A stretch of 64,000 bases of DNA. Source: Allosaccharopolyspora coralli. Lineage in GTDB: Bacteria; Actinomycetota; Actinomycetes; Mycobacteriales; Pseudonocardiaceae. The DNA lies in NCBI RefSeq assembly GCF_009664835.1, contig NZ_CP045929.1, forward strand, positions 4,216,001 through 4,280,000. Direction: 5' to 3'. The notes under the pieces are model-generated. The model was not told where the DNA came from. It made no database searches and saw nothing but the letters and a program-made list of their open reading frames with translations. The translations under genes were made by a program, and so were the position numbers. Positions 45,166 through 54,655 of this stretch are shown here, in pieces (position 1 is the first letter of the stretch; every line of letters starts with the position of its first letter).

Positions 45166-46389
45166 TCAGCGGGACGACGTCTCGTTCTGCGGGAACAGAC
45201 CCGATCCCGGATCACTCCAGGTCGTGCCTTCCTCGGTCGACTCGTCCGGACTCGGCGAGGGCTCGTCGCTCGGCGACGTCGTCGTCTCCGTCGGCGGGTT
45301 CGTCGTACCGGGCGAGGTCGTCGGCGCGTCCGACGGCGGCTCCGGCGGCATCGACGGCGACGGTTGCGAGCTCGGCGGCAGATTCGGCCGCTCCTGCTCG
45401 GTCGTCGACGAGGTCGTGGAGCTGTCGACACCGCTTCCGGGGTGCCGGTCGAACTTCGCGGACAGCGACTCGTGCGCGGCCCGCAGATCCGAGAATCCGT
45501 GGTCGGGGTCGACGTTCTGGATCCGGTCGTTGGCGCGGCTGAGCGCGGCCGCGGCTTCCTGCCGCTGGCCGTTGTCCCAGGCCGCGCTCGCCTCGTCCAG
45601 CTGCATCTGGGCCAGGTTCGCGGCCTGCGCGGCGCGGGCGTGATCGGTGTAGAGGACCTTCGCCACCCCCCACAGCATGTCGCCGGGCAGTGCGTCCTTG
45701 GCGGCCAGGCCGACGCCGGTGAAGGCGATCATGAGCACGGCGGCGGCACTGGCGACCGGCACGAGGTGCCAGTGCCTGCGGCGACGCCGGGCCGGGCGCT
45801 TGGCCTGCTCGATGGTCGAGGCCGCGGTGTCGACGTCCACGAGTTCGCCGATCGGCGTGGCATCGACATCGCGCCGCCAGGACACCAGCAACGCTTCCAG
45901 GGTCGGACCCGACCGTTGCGCCGACTCGGAGGCGTCGACATCCGGGTCGGTGCCACCGAGTGCGGTGAGCAACGCGTCATCGGACTGCAACGCGGCGAGG
46001 TCCACGTGCTCGGCGTCCTCGTCGGAGTCGTCGAGGTCCAAGTCGTCGAGGTCGGAGTCGTCGTCGACGTCGGTGTTCCGCGCAGCCCGATCCGGAAACG
46101 GGACGACGTCGGCGTGCGTCGCGTCGGCCGCGTCCGCCGTTTCACCGTGCTGTGCGGCGTCGGTTCCGGCAGAATCGGAACCCGGTTCGGTTTCCACGTC
46201 GGCGGGTCCCTCGTCGGCACCCGTTCCGGCGTGATCGTTGTCAGCCCGGTCGTTGTCGCTCAGCTCGGATCCCTCGCCTGCCGTGGCGGGGTCGACCCGC
46301 TCTCCGTCACCGCGCGAAGGGTCGCCCGCACGGTCGGACCCGACGGGGTCGCGTTCGGACCCCTCGCCGGGGCCGCGTTGCTCGACCAT
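45166..46389 (-). CDS. rsdA: RsdA, anti-sigma-D factor
   Basis: Membrane-bound anti-sigma factor for SigD, predicted 407 aa. A very acidic N-terminal region is followed by the RsdA sigma-binding block (VDLAALQSDDALLTALGG, about residues 128-145; ALLVSWRRDVDATPIGELVDVDTA). One TM follows (WHLVPVASAAAVLMIAFTGVGLAA, about 205-228). The exterior part is SAWDNGQRQEAAAALSRANDRI with a Ser/Thr/Pro-rich tail. ATG starts directly after the sigD stop with no gap, so tightly coupled. In M. tuberculosis RsdA is degraded by ClpXP to free SigD. Confidence 0.92.
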   Translation of the reverse strand: MVEQRGPGEGSERDPVGSDRAGDPSRGDGERVDPATAGEGSELSDNDRADNDHAGTGADEGPADVETEPGSDSAGTDAAQHGETADAADATHADVVPFPDRAARNTDVDDDSDLDDLDLDDSDEDAEHVDLAALQSDDALLTALGGTDPDVDASESAQRSGPTLEALLVSWRRDVDATPIGELVDVDTAASTIEQAKRPARRRRRHWHLVPVASAAAVLMIAFTGVGLAAKDALPGDMLWGVAKVLYTDHARAAQAANLAQMQLDEASAAWDNGQRQEAAAALSRANDRIQNVDPDHGFSDLRAAHESLSAKFDRHPGSGVDSSTTSSTTEQERPNLPPSSQPSPSMPPEPPSDAPTTSPGTTNPPTETTTSPSDEPSPSPDESTEEGTTWSDPGSGLFPQNETSSR

Positions 46390-46962
46390 TCAGACCACCT
46401 CCTCCGCGGACAGCGTCTTGCGCAGCCGGGCAAGCGCGCGGTGTTGTGCCACGCGCACCGCCCCCGGGGTCGACCCGACCGCTTCGGCCGTTTCTTCCGC
46501 GGACAGCCCGACGACCACCCGGAGCAGCAGGATTTCCCGCTGCTTGGCCGGGAGAACGCGCAACAGCTGCGCCATCCTGCCCGATAGCTCACCCTGCAAC
46601 GCCCGCTGCTCAGGACCGGCGTCGGATTCCGGAGTGTCCGGAAGGTCCGCCGTCGGCTCGGAGCGGTTACGGGCGGATGCACGATGCGCATCAGCCACCT
46701 TGTGTGCCGCGATGCCGTACACGAACGCCAAGAAGGGGCGACCCTGATCCCGGTAGTTGGGCAACGCCGTGAGTACAGCGAGGCACACTTCCTGGGCCAC
46801 GTCGTCCGCCGAAGCGAACGAACGCTCGTGTCGTCCCACCCTGGCGCGGCAGTACCGCACCACCAAAGGACGGATTTCCGCCAGCAAGCGCTCGATCGAC
46901 TGGCGGTCGCCGTCGACGGCGGCGCTCACTAAAGCGTCCAGCCCGTCCCCCGCATCGGTCAT
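46390..46962 (-). CDS. sigD: SigD, ECF RNA polymerase sigma factor
   Basis: ECF sigma factor of 190 aa, orthologue of Rv3414c. Region 2: IRPLVVRYCRARVGRHERSFASADDVAQEVCLAVLTALPNY and PFLAFVYGIAAHKVADAHR. Region 4: LPAKQREILLLRVVVGLSAEETAEAVGSTPGAVRVAQHRALARLR. Start MTDAGDGLDALVSAAVDG at ATG 46962; the open frame upstream has no better start (its in-frame Val is GTA). No Shine-Dalgarno is obvious. In mycobacteria SigD contributes to ribosomal and chaperone gene expression after starvation. Confidence 0.94.
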   Translation of the reverse strand: MTDAGDGLDALVSAAVDGDRQSIERLLAEIRPLVVRYCRARVGRHERSFASADDVAQEVCLAVLTALPNYRDQGRPFLAFVYGIAAHKVADAHRASARNRSEPTADLPDTPESDAGPEQRALQGELSGRMAQLLRVLPAKQREILLLRVVVGLSAEETAEAVGSTPGAVRVAQHRALARLRKTLSAEEVV

Positions 46963-47360
46963 CGCAGACAACAGCCCTGGTGTTACGCGTTCACGCGACT
47001 CGGACAAGCCCGGCACGCGCCGCGTGCATGACCGCACGCCGGACCGCGCCCACAGTACCGGGGCGAGACGGGTCATCGAACGGGGACTGGAGTCGGTGGC
47101 CGGGGATCCTCACCCATCCACACTTACCAGACACCGGCCGCGGCTCCCTTTTTCGAGGCCAGGGCACGAAAACGAGCGCGACTCCTGACACGAAGACGAT
47201 CATGCGCGGGTGCGTGCGAGACCAGGACGAAGGCCGCGGATGCTCGTCGGCCGGAGCCGGAAACGTGGTCGCGAGAGCGGAGGAACCGGACGAAAACTGG
47301 GTGACGTGTCGCTCGTCACGCCCCTTGATCGCGGACGCGACCGTCGCGGAAATCACCTCA
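46963..47360. other. Gene-free region upstream of sigD
   Basis: About 400 nt that should contain the sigD promoter. No coding sequence with credible codon pattern, no clear -35/-10 pair and no strong hairpin noted. It ends at a family D element. Confidence 0.4.
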
Positions 47361-47576
47361 GCGCGGATGGTGGAACTTGGGTAAGTGGTCCATGACCGGC
47401 GTCCCCGTTCGCGTCTCGCTGCGTTGGACCCCTCTTGAGTGCCAGGAGTACGCGGCGAGAACCCCTGCCTTGCGAGGTACGAGCTCCGAACGCCGGAGCC
47501 CCTCACCCTGCGCACGCTGAGCACGGGAGAGGCGCGCCCTACGGGCACACATGACAGTTCCGAAACGCTCTGTCAC
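47361..47576 (-). repeat. Family D element, diverged (inverted)
   Basis: Same orientation as the copy at 44948: GATGGTGGAACTTGG at the left end, then GGCGAGAACCCCTGCCTTGCGAGG, CCGGAGCCCCTCACCCTGCG, and CCCTACGGGCAC, ending ACAGTTCCGAAACGCTCTGTC. The terminal repeats and the 14-bp stem are partly degraded. Unlike most copies it lies far (about 210 nt) from the neighbouring stop codon (47789). Confidence 0.8.
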
Positions 47577-47788
47577 GGTGCGCGTCGGACGCTCGCGCGG
47601 GAAACGCCACTCGTGCGGCGCTCGACGAGTTCCTCGCACCGGCCGCATCCACGAACAGCCGACGCGCACCCACGGTGGAAGTGACCGGGCTCGCGTTGAC
47701 CGCATCCGCATGGGACCGGGCAACGCGAGACAGAGCCCCCACGCCGGGGGCTCGATCGTCACCGCACCGGAAGGTTCATCGTGCGCCC

Positions 47789-48385
47789 TCAGGCGACCAG
47801 GCCGCGCCGGAACCCGTGCGCCACCGCCTGCGCCCGGTCCCGGACGCCGAGCTTGCGGAACAGCCGCCGCGCGTGGGTCTTCACGGTGTCCTCGGGGAGA
47901 TAGAGCTCGCGGCCGATCTGACCGTTGCTCTTGCCCTGGGCCATGCCGCGCAGCACCTGCAGCTCGCGCTCGGTGAGCTGGACACCCGGGTCGGACGGTT
48001 GCCGCGGGGCAGGGACCGAGGTGCTCGCCAGCGTGTGTGCCAGTGCGGCGACCAGTTCCGGCCGCGAGGCGTCCCACCGCAAGTAGCCGCGAGCGCCGCC
48101 CGCGATGGCAGCCGCGATACTGCCCGCGTCGTCGGGCGCGCCGAAGACGATCACGTTCGCCTGGGGATGCGCCGAGACGAGACGCCGCGTCGCCTCGACA
48201 CCGTTGGGCACCGCTCGCTGGGTGCCGACCAGCACGACATCGACCGCCTGCCGTGAGTAACGGGCGAGCAACTCATCACCGTGGGCGACACAGTCGATCC
48301 GGCTCACTCCGGGGACCGCTGACATCACACGGGTGAGACCTTCCCGGACGCTGCGTCGGTCGTCGCAGATCAAGACCGTCGTCAC
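47789..48385 (-). CDS. bldM: BldM-like regulator with degenerate receiver domain
   Basis: Predicted 198 aa. GTG 48385 has AGGAAAGGAG upstream. The layout and C-terminal HTH (QLTERELQVLRGMAQGKSNGQIGRELYLPEDTVKTHARRLFRKLGVRDRAQAVAHGFRRGLV) match BldM of Streptomyces, a developmental regulator that acts as homodimer or with WhiI. The receiver start TVLICDDRRSVREGL keeps the acidic pair. The phospho-Asp position reads VDVVLVGTQR (Gly in place of Asp), the Thr/Ser region reads VIVFGAPDD, and the conserved Lys is Trp (GYLRWDAS). It is therefore a pseudo-receiver, unlikely to be phosphorylated. Confidence 0.88.
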   Translation of the reverse strand: MTTVLICDDRRSVREGLTRVMSAVPGVSRIDCVAHGDELLARYSRQAVDVVLVGTQRAVPNGVEATRRLVSAHPQANVIVFGAPDDAGSIAAAIAGGARGYLRWDASRPELVAALAHTLASTSVPAPRQPSDPGVQLTERELQVLRGMAQGKSNGQIGRELYLPEDTVKTHARRLFRKLGVRDRAQAVAHGFRRGLVA

Positions 48386-48426
48386 GGGAACTCCTTTCCT
48401 ACAGGTGAGTGACGTTCCACTTCCCC

Positions 48427-48454
48427 TATCGGACGCCGCGCGCAGAACCTTGAC
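48427..48454 (-). promoter_or_regulatory. Possible WhiG/FliA-type promoter of the bldM-like gene
   Basis: On the minus strand TCAA (48454-48451), 16 nt, then TCCGATAG (48434-48427), close to the WhiG/FliA consensus TAAA/TCAA-N15-GCCGATAA with one extra spacer base and two mismatches. It lies 42 nt upstream of the start codon. Tentative. Confidence 0.3.
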
Positions 48455-48664
48455 ACGATCCGGTGGCAAATCCCTGCTGAACACTCGACTCGCCCGAGTA
48501 GTTCCAGATTCACCGGAACGGAGCAAGCTGCCGAATCCGATGTCACCTACTGGGTGGTAGCTCTCCGTTGAAGCTGTTACCAGCGAACTTCACCCGTTCG
48601 CGCCAGTTTCAACAACGAACCGTGGGACGGAACGAGGAGCCGAAGTGATCGAGAAAACCCGTAG

Positions 48665-48680
48665 TGTGATGTCGGTCACA
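48665..48680 (-). promoter_or_regulatory. Perfect CRP/GlxR-type site
   Basis: TGTGA-TGTCGG-TCACA matches the CRP-family half sites exactly. It touches the 3' end of the MerR-like gene (stop at 48681-48683) and lies 280 nt upstream of the bldM-like start. In actinobacteria such sites are bound by cAMP-responsive Crp/GlxR proteins. Confidence 0.6.
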
Positions 48681-49847
48681 TCAGCTGGGCCGTTGCTCCC
48701 CGAGCGCGACCGTCGAGAGGCGTTCCACCGCACGATCGAGTGGGCCGAGCAGCTCCACCTGAGCGGGCAACGACTCGGCAGCCCAGCCGCCGCCCGCGGC
48801 GAACGCCCGGACCCGGCGACGCGTGCTGTGTACGCCGGCGACCAACTGCGGCGAGGCGTAGCTGGCCTGCTCCGACCACACCACCACGGCGACCGGCACG
48901 CAGCGGCGGACAGCCGCGTCCAGACCTTCGGGCTGCAGCGCCGGCCCGAACAGTCGGTGCCCGACCCCCTGCGTCGCCAACGCCGCCGCGAGTGCGATCA
49001 ACTCGAGCTCCTGCACTTCACCGGGAACGGAGGCGAGCAGCACCGGACGTGAGTTGCTCGGCGCGGGCGCCGACGCGAGCACCGCGCGCAACGCCGTCGA
49101 GACGCTGTCCACGAGTAGCTGGACCACTTCGGCCCCGGAACCCGTGCGCTGCCGGCGCTCGACGACGGCCCGCAGCACCGGCTGCACCACCTCGAGCCAC
49201 GTGGTCGCGACTCCCTCCGCCTCGATCGACTCGATCATGAGGTGCTGCGCCGACCACGAATCCAGCCCGAGCACCGCACTGCCGAGTCCTCGCGCACGGG
49301 GACCGGCGCCTGCGAGGCGGAGACCGCGACCGCCGCGGGACCCGGCGACCTCGATCGGCCGGTCGGAGCCCGACAGCACACCGGACTGCAGCACCGGTTC
49401 GGCATCCCCGCCTGCCGGGACGGCGGGTTCCGGCGCGCTCGACGCGGGCGGAGCAGTCGTACTCCGCGCGTAGCGAGCCGCTTCGGCAGGCGAGGCACCG
49501 CGCAACAGCGCCCGCTGCATGTGTTCCAGCCTCGCGATGTCCTCGGACCCGTACCGGCGGTGACGCCCCGTGGTGTGGTCGCTGGGCCCGAGGCCGTAGC
49601 GGCGGTCCCAGGTGCGCAGCGTCGCCGGGGCGACGCCGAGGCGGCGAGCGACCGCAGCCACGGTGAGTTTCGGCTCATCCGCCTGGGGGTAGTCGACCGC
49701 CTCGGAACCCTGCTCGTCGGCCTTCCCCAGTGGTGCGCCGGTGGCTGCGGAGTCGTCCTGGCTCTGCACAGGTTCCGGCCGTGTCGTCACGCAACCATGT
49801 TCCGGCTCTGATCGTGAACCGGCAACCCGATCGGCGAGTGACGACAC
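48681..49847 (-). CDS. MerR-type regulator with C-terminal B12-binding-like domain
   Basis: Predicted 388 aa. The MerR HTH is near residues 60-125 (LTVAAVARRLGVAPATLRTWDRRYGLGPSDHTTGRHRRYGSEDIARLEHMQRALL). A Pro/Ala linker leads to a C-terminal domain resembling the cobalamin-binding fold of CarH/LitR-type regulators (SVSTALRAVLASAPAPSNSRPVLLASVPGEVQELELIALAAALATQGVGHRLFGP; PVAVVVWSEQASYASPQLV). The B12-ligand motif ExxH or DxHxxG is not evident, so cobalamin binding is doubtful. GTG 49847 has GGGGTG 7 nt upstream; a second GTG at 49790 is possible. Divergent from whiB3. Confidence 0.82.
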   Translation of the reverse strand: MSSLADRVAGSRSEPEHGCVTTRPEPVQSQDDSAATGAPLGKADEQGSEAVDYPQADEPKLTVAAVARRLGVAPATLRTWDRRYGLGPSDHTTGRHRRYGSEDIARLEHMQRALLRGASPAEAARYARSTTAPPASSAPEPAVPAGGDAEPVLQSGVLSGSDRPIEVAGSRGGRGLRLAGAGPRARGLGSAVLGLDSWSAQHLMIESIEAEGVATTWLEVVQPVLRAVVERRQRTGSGAEVVQLLVDSVSTALRAVLASAPAPSNSRPVLLASVPGEVQELELIALAAALATQGVGHRLFGPALQPEGLDAAVRRCVPVAVVVWSEQASYASPQLVAGVHSTRRRVRAFAAGGGWAAESLPAQVELLGPLDRAVERLSTVALGEQRPS

Positions 49848-49983
49848 GGATCACCCCATGGTGGACAACGAGTGACGCGAAAGGGGTTGAACAAGGTCTG
49901 ACTCGGTTCTACCGTGGATCATGCGAGGCCACGACGATCGTCGTGGCAGGAGGGGATCCACCGCGTGGGAGGTGGTTGTCGCA

Positions 49984-50286
49984 ATGGCTGACACTCGACG
50001 TCTACCGGGACCGAACGCCGATATCTGGGATTGGCAGATACGGGGCTCCTGTCGGGGAATGGACAGCACCTACTTCTTCCATCCGGACGGCGAACGGGGA
50101 CCTGCCCGCGCCCGGCGGGAGATGAAGGCGAAAGAGGTGTGTCAGCGCTGCCCGGTGCTCGACCAATGCCGACGGCACGCCCTGGCTGTTCAGGAGCCGT
50201 ACGGAATTTGGGGCGGACTCTCCGAGTCCGAACGGGAAATGCTGATCAAGTCTCGTAAGCGCAGGGTGGCGACGGTCGCTGTCTGA
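49984..50286 (+). CDS. whiB3: WhiB-family [4Fe-4S] regulator, WhiB3/WhiD-like
   Basis: Predicted 100 aa; ATG 49984 is preceded by GGGAGGTGG. Four cluster-binding Cys at 23, 53, 56 and 62 (C-x29-CxxC-x5-C), the turn EPYGIWGGLSE and a basic C-terminal DNA-binding tail SRKRRVATVAV. LPGPNADIWDWQIRGSCRGMD and FFHPDGERG match WhiB3 of M. tuberculosis (Rv3416) and WhiD of Streptomyces. WhiB3 senses redox and acid stress and interacts with the principal sigma factor. Position next to groEL1 is conserved. Confidence 0.95.
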   Translation: MADTRRLPGPNADIWDWQIRGSCRGMDSTYFFHPDGERGPARARREMKAKEVCQRCPVLDQCRRHALAVQEPYGIWGGLSESEREMLIKSRKRRVATVAV

Positions 50287-50399
50287 GGAGCCACCGGCTC
50301 TCGCAGGGATCACGAGCAACAGGCGCCGCCGGTCCGGCGAGCGGGTGGAATGACTACGAGGGGCGTCATTCGACCGGCACGGATCACCGGCGGAGAGAA

Positions 50400-50439
50400 G
50401 AATTCGGGGCGGCACCGTCGACGGTGCCGCCCCGAATTC
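50400..50439. terminator. 40-bp perfect palindrome terminating whiB3 and groEL1
   Basis: GAATTCGGGGCGGCACCGTC (50400-50419) followed directly by its reverse complement to 50439. It lies 114 nt after the whiB3 stop and 92 nt before the groEL1 stop, between convergent genes, so a bidirectional terminator is likely. No copy of this palindrome was seen elsewhere in the window. Confidence 0.85.
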
Positions 50440-50530
50440 GTGTCCTGCTCACTGACCGCGCGGATGAGGGTCTGGTCGGGCACGGCGTGCCGACGGGCTG
50501 CAGTCCACGCGCCCTGCTTCGGGCCGAAGG

Positions 50531-52150
<1,620 letters not shown>

Positions 52151-52325
52151 TCAACAGCCCTTCAGCATGGATGCGAGGAACCGGGTGTGCTCACCGGTTC
52201 CACAGCGAAACGCCCCGGGGTCCCGGTGTGGGACCGCCGGGGCGGTTGAGCTCACGGCCCGCCGGAAAACGGGCCGGTCACACACGAGCCCGTCCCCGAC
52301 GGGCCGGTGAAGCGGGTGCTCGTCC

Positions 52326-52616
52326 TCAGTTGACGACGGCGAGCACGTCGCGGGCGGAGAGGATCAGGTACTCCTCGCCGTTGTACTTGACCTCGGTGCC
52401 GCCGTACTTGGAGTAGATGACCACGTCACCCTCCTTGACATCCACCGGGATGCGGTTGCCCTTCTCGTCGACACGGCCGGGGCCGACCGCCAGGACCTTG
52501 CCCTCCTGGGGCTTTTCCTTGGCGGTGTCCGGGATCACGATGCCCGACGCAGTCGTCGTCTCGGCCTCGCTCGCCTGGACGACGATCTTGTCCTCAAGCG
52601 GCTTGATGCTCGCCAC
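52326..52616 (-). CDS. groES: GroES co-chaperonin 10
   Basis: Predicted 96 aa: [76 protein letters not shown]. The mobile loop ([12 protein letters not shown]) is intact. GTG 52616 is preceded by GGAGGT. A CIRCE operator lies 109-135 nt upstream, so HrcA represses the groES-groEL1 unit under normal temperature. Confidence 0.98.
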   Translation of the reverse strand: MASIKPLEDKIVVQASEAETTTASGIVIPDTAKEKPQEGKVLAVGPGRVDEKGNRIPVDVKEGDVVIYSKYGGTEVKYNGEEYLILSARDVLAVVN

Positions 52617-52724
52617 GGTCTGACCTCCACCTTCTGGGGCCTTCGAAGCGTTGGCTGGTTGATGAAGACTCCGCGTGGGTGCCTCCCGTCGTCGCGGGTG
52701 CCGGGCGGCTGCGGGGCCGTTCGT

Positions 52725-52751
52725 TTGGCACTCTACCGAGGCGAGTGCCAA
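52725..52751 (-). promoter_or_regulatory. CIRCE operator (HrcA site) of groES-groEL1
   Basis: TTGGCACTC-N9-GAGTGCCAA, a perfect inverted repeat matching the CIRCE consensus TTAGCACTC-N9-GAGTGCTAA except for one G/C swap per arm. Upstream of groES on the minus strand; the divergent PhoD gene starts 169 nt away on the other side. Confidence 0.95.
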
Positions 52752-52920
52752 CGCTCAACCGGGCCCCACCCATCGGCGCGTCACCCGAATGTCTGCTGTT
52801 CAGGACGGCCATGTGGTGTTCACTGGACGATCACCAGGCACGCGAGTGCGTTTCACATTATTCGGCCACCGTGTGCCGGAACGCAGGCGACCGGCGCCAC
52901 CGTGAACGAAGGAGCGCACC

Positions 52921-54480
52921 GTGCCCGAAGGCCTCACTCGACACATCACCGGGCGACGCACCGTGCTGGCGGCAGGATTCGGCGCCGCGCTCGGGTTCGG
53001 ACTCCACGCACCGGCTCGCGCCTCCGGCGGACCCGACCCGTTCACGCTCGGCGTGGCCTCCGGGGACCCGACGGCCGACGGCGTCGTTCTCTGGACCCGC
53101 CTCGCCGTGGACCCGCTCGCCGACGACGGCCACGGCGGGATGCCGAACCGCGCGATCGACGTCGAGTGGGAGGTCGCCGACGACGAACGGTTCGCCCGCG
53201 TGGTGCAGCGCGGCCTCGGCACCGCGGTCGGCGAGCTCGGACACTCCGTCCACGCCGAGGTCCACGGCCTGGAGCCCGGCCGCGAGTACTTCTACCGGTT
53301 CCGCACCGGCCGGCACATCAGCGTCGCCGGACGGACCAGGACCGCGCCCGCCCCCGGCACGGTCACCTCGGCACTCACGTTCTGCATGAGCTCCTGCGCA
53401 CAGTGGGAACACGGGCACTTCACTACCTACCGCCGCCTCGCCGAGGACGACCCGGACCTCGTGCTGCACCTCGGCGACTACATCTACGAGCACGGTCCCG
53501 GCGGCTACCCGGTCGAGTCCGGCATCGCGCGACCCATGCACGGCGGCGAGACACGCGACCTCGCCGACTACCGCGTCCGGCACGCCCTCTACAAGAGCGA
53601 CCCGGACCTTCAGTTCGCGCACGCCGCCGCGCCCTGGCTGATCGTGTGGGACGACCACGAGGTCGACAACAACTGGGCGGGCTATCACCACGAGGTCTTC
53701 GGCGACACACCGAAGTTCCGTGAACGCCGCCGCGCCGCGTTCCGCGCCTACTACGAGAACATGCCGCTGCGCAGGACCTCGTTGCCGCGCGGCGACGACC
53801 TGCGGTTGCACCGCAGGGTCGAGTGGGGCGGGCTCGCGAACTTCCATCTTCTCGACACCCGCCAGTACCGCGACGACCAAGCGTGCGGCGGGCTCATCGG
53901 GCCGTGCGGGCAGGAGTCCCGGCCGGAACGGACGATCACCGGCGACGAACAGGAAGCCTGGCTGCTCGACGGCTTCCGCCAGTCCCGCGCGCGCTGGGAC
54001 TTCCTCGGCCAGCAGGTGATGATGGCCCAGCTGGACAGTGCGAAGGGGCCGCTGAAGGTCACGAGTATGGACACCTGGGACGGCTACACCGCCTCCCGGG
54101 ACCGCGTGGCACGCGGCTGGCTGGACGCCGGAGTGCGCAACCCCGTGGTGCTCACCGGCGACATCCACGAGCACTACGCCAACGACCTCTCACTGAACTA
54201 CGACGACCCGGACTCGCCGGTGATCGGCTCGGAGCTGGTCACGAGCTCGGTGACCTCCGGCGGCGACGCCGAGGGCGGGGAGTTCACCGGGGATCCGGAG
54301 AACCCACACATCCGCTTCCACGACGACATGCGCGGCTACGTACGGGCGCGGGTGACGGAATCGCAGCTCACCGCCGACTTCCGGGTGCTGCCGTACGTGC
54401 GGCAACCCGGCGCACCCGCAGGCACGAAGACCTCACTCCACCTCGCCGACGGCATCCCCGGGTGGGAAAAGAGCGCGTGA
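52921..54480 (+). CDS. PhoD-like secreted phosphodiesterase/alkaline phosphatase 1
   Basis: Predicted 519 aa, GTG start. A Tat-type signal (GRRTVLAAGFGAALGFG, about residues 11-27) precedes the N-terminal beta domain (FTLGVASGDPTADGVVLWTRLA). The PhoD metallophosphoesterase core follows: CMSSCAQWEHGHFTTYRRLAEDDPDLVLHLGDYIYE, WLIVWDDHEVDNNWAG, LLDTRQYRDDQACGG, LTGDIHEHYAND, SSVTSGGDA. It binds Ca/Fe in known PhoD and releases phosphate outside the cell from phosphodiesters including teichoic acids. A PhoP-regulated promoter is possible, but no convincing PHO box was found. Its stop lies inside a family B hairpin. Confidence 0.95.
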   Translation: MPEGLTRHITGRRTVLAAGFGAALGFGLHAPARASGGPDPFTLGVASGDPTADGVVLWTRLAVDPLADDGHGGMPNRAIDVEWEVADDERFARVVQRGLGTAVGELGHSVHAEVHGLEPGREYFYRFRTGRHISVAGRTRTAPAPGTVTSALTFCMSSCAQWEHGHFTTYRRLAEDDPDLVLHLGDYIYEHGPGGYPVESGIARPMHGGETRDLADYRVRHALYKSDPDLQFAHAAAPWLIVWDDHEVDNNWAGYHHEVFGDTPKFRERRRAAFRAYYENMPLRRTSLPRGDDLRLHRRVEWGGLANFHLLDTRQYRDDQACGGLIGPCGQESRPERTITGDEQEAWLLDGFRQSRARWDFLGQQVMMAQLDSAKGPLKVTSMDTWDGYTASRDRVARGWLDAGVRNPVVLTGDIHEHYANDLSLNYDDPDSPVIGSELVTSSVTSGGDAEGGEFTGDPENPHIRFHDDMRGYVRARVTESQLTADFRVLPYVRQPGAPAGTKTSLHLADGIPGWEKSA

Positions 54481-54518
54481 GCCTTTTTGGTGGCTATAGC
54501 AACCAAAAAGGCTCACGC
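54475..54518. repeat. Family B hairpin overlapping a stop codon
   Basis: 17-bp perfect stem GCGTGAGCCTTTTTGGT (54475-54491) with ACCAAAAAGGCTCACGC (54502-54518); loop GGCTATAGCA. The PhoD1 stop TGA (54478-54480) is within the left arm. Same arms as the element at 33457, 21 kb away. Confidence 0.88.
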
Positions 54519-54655
54519 GTGCGTGGGCGGGGTGGCGGTTAGCCGAGAATTCACTCGATGCCAACCGCACATCGGTACTGATCAACACTCTTACGGGTGA
54601 AGGTATCGGCGGACGACGTTCCCGAGCCGCGATCGATGTCTGGAGGACACCCACC

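Noticed and set aside
46390..47076. Longer sigD start at 47076
   Set aside because: The extra N-terminal 38 residues are Arg-rich and unlike SigD; ATG 46962 gives the family length.
47210..47395. 61-codon ORF upstream of sigD
   Set aside because: Arg/Gly-rich, runs into a repeat element, and has no RBS or conserved feature.
52820..52850. Possible PHO box upstream of phoD1 (GTTCACTGG...)
   Set aside because: Only one GTTCAC-like unit is present; the required 11-nt direct repeats are not found.
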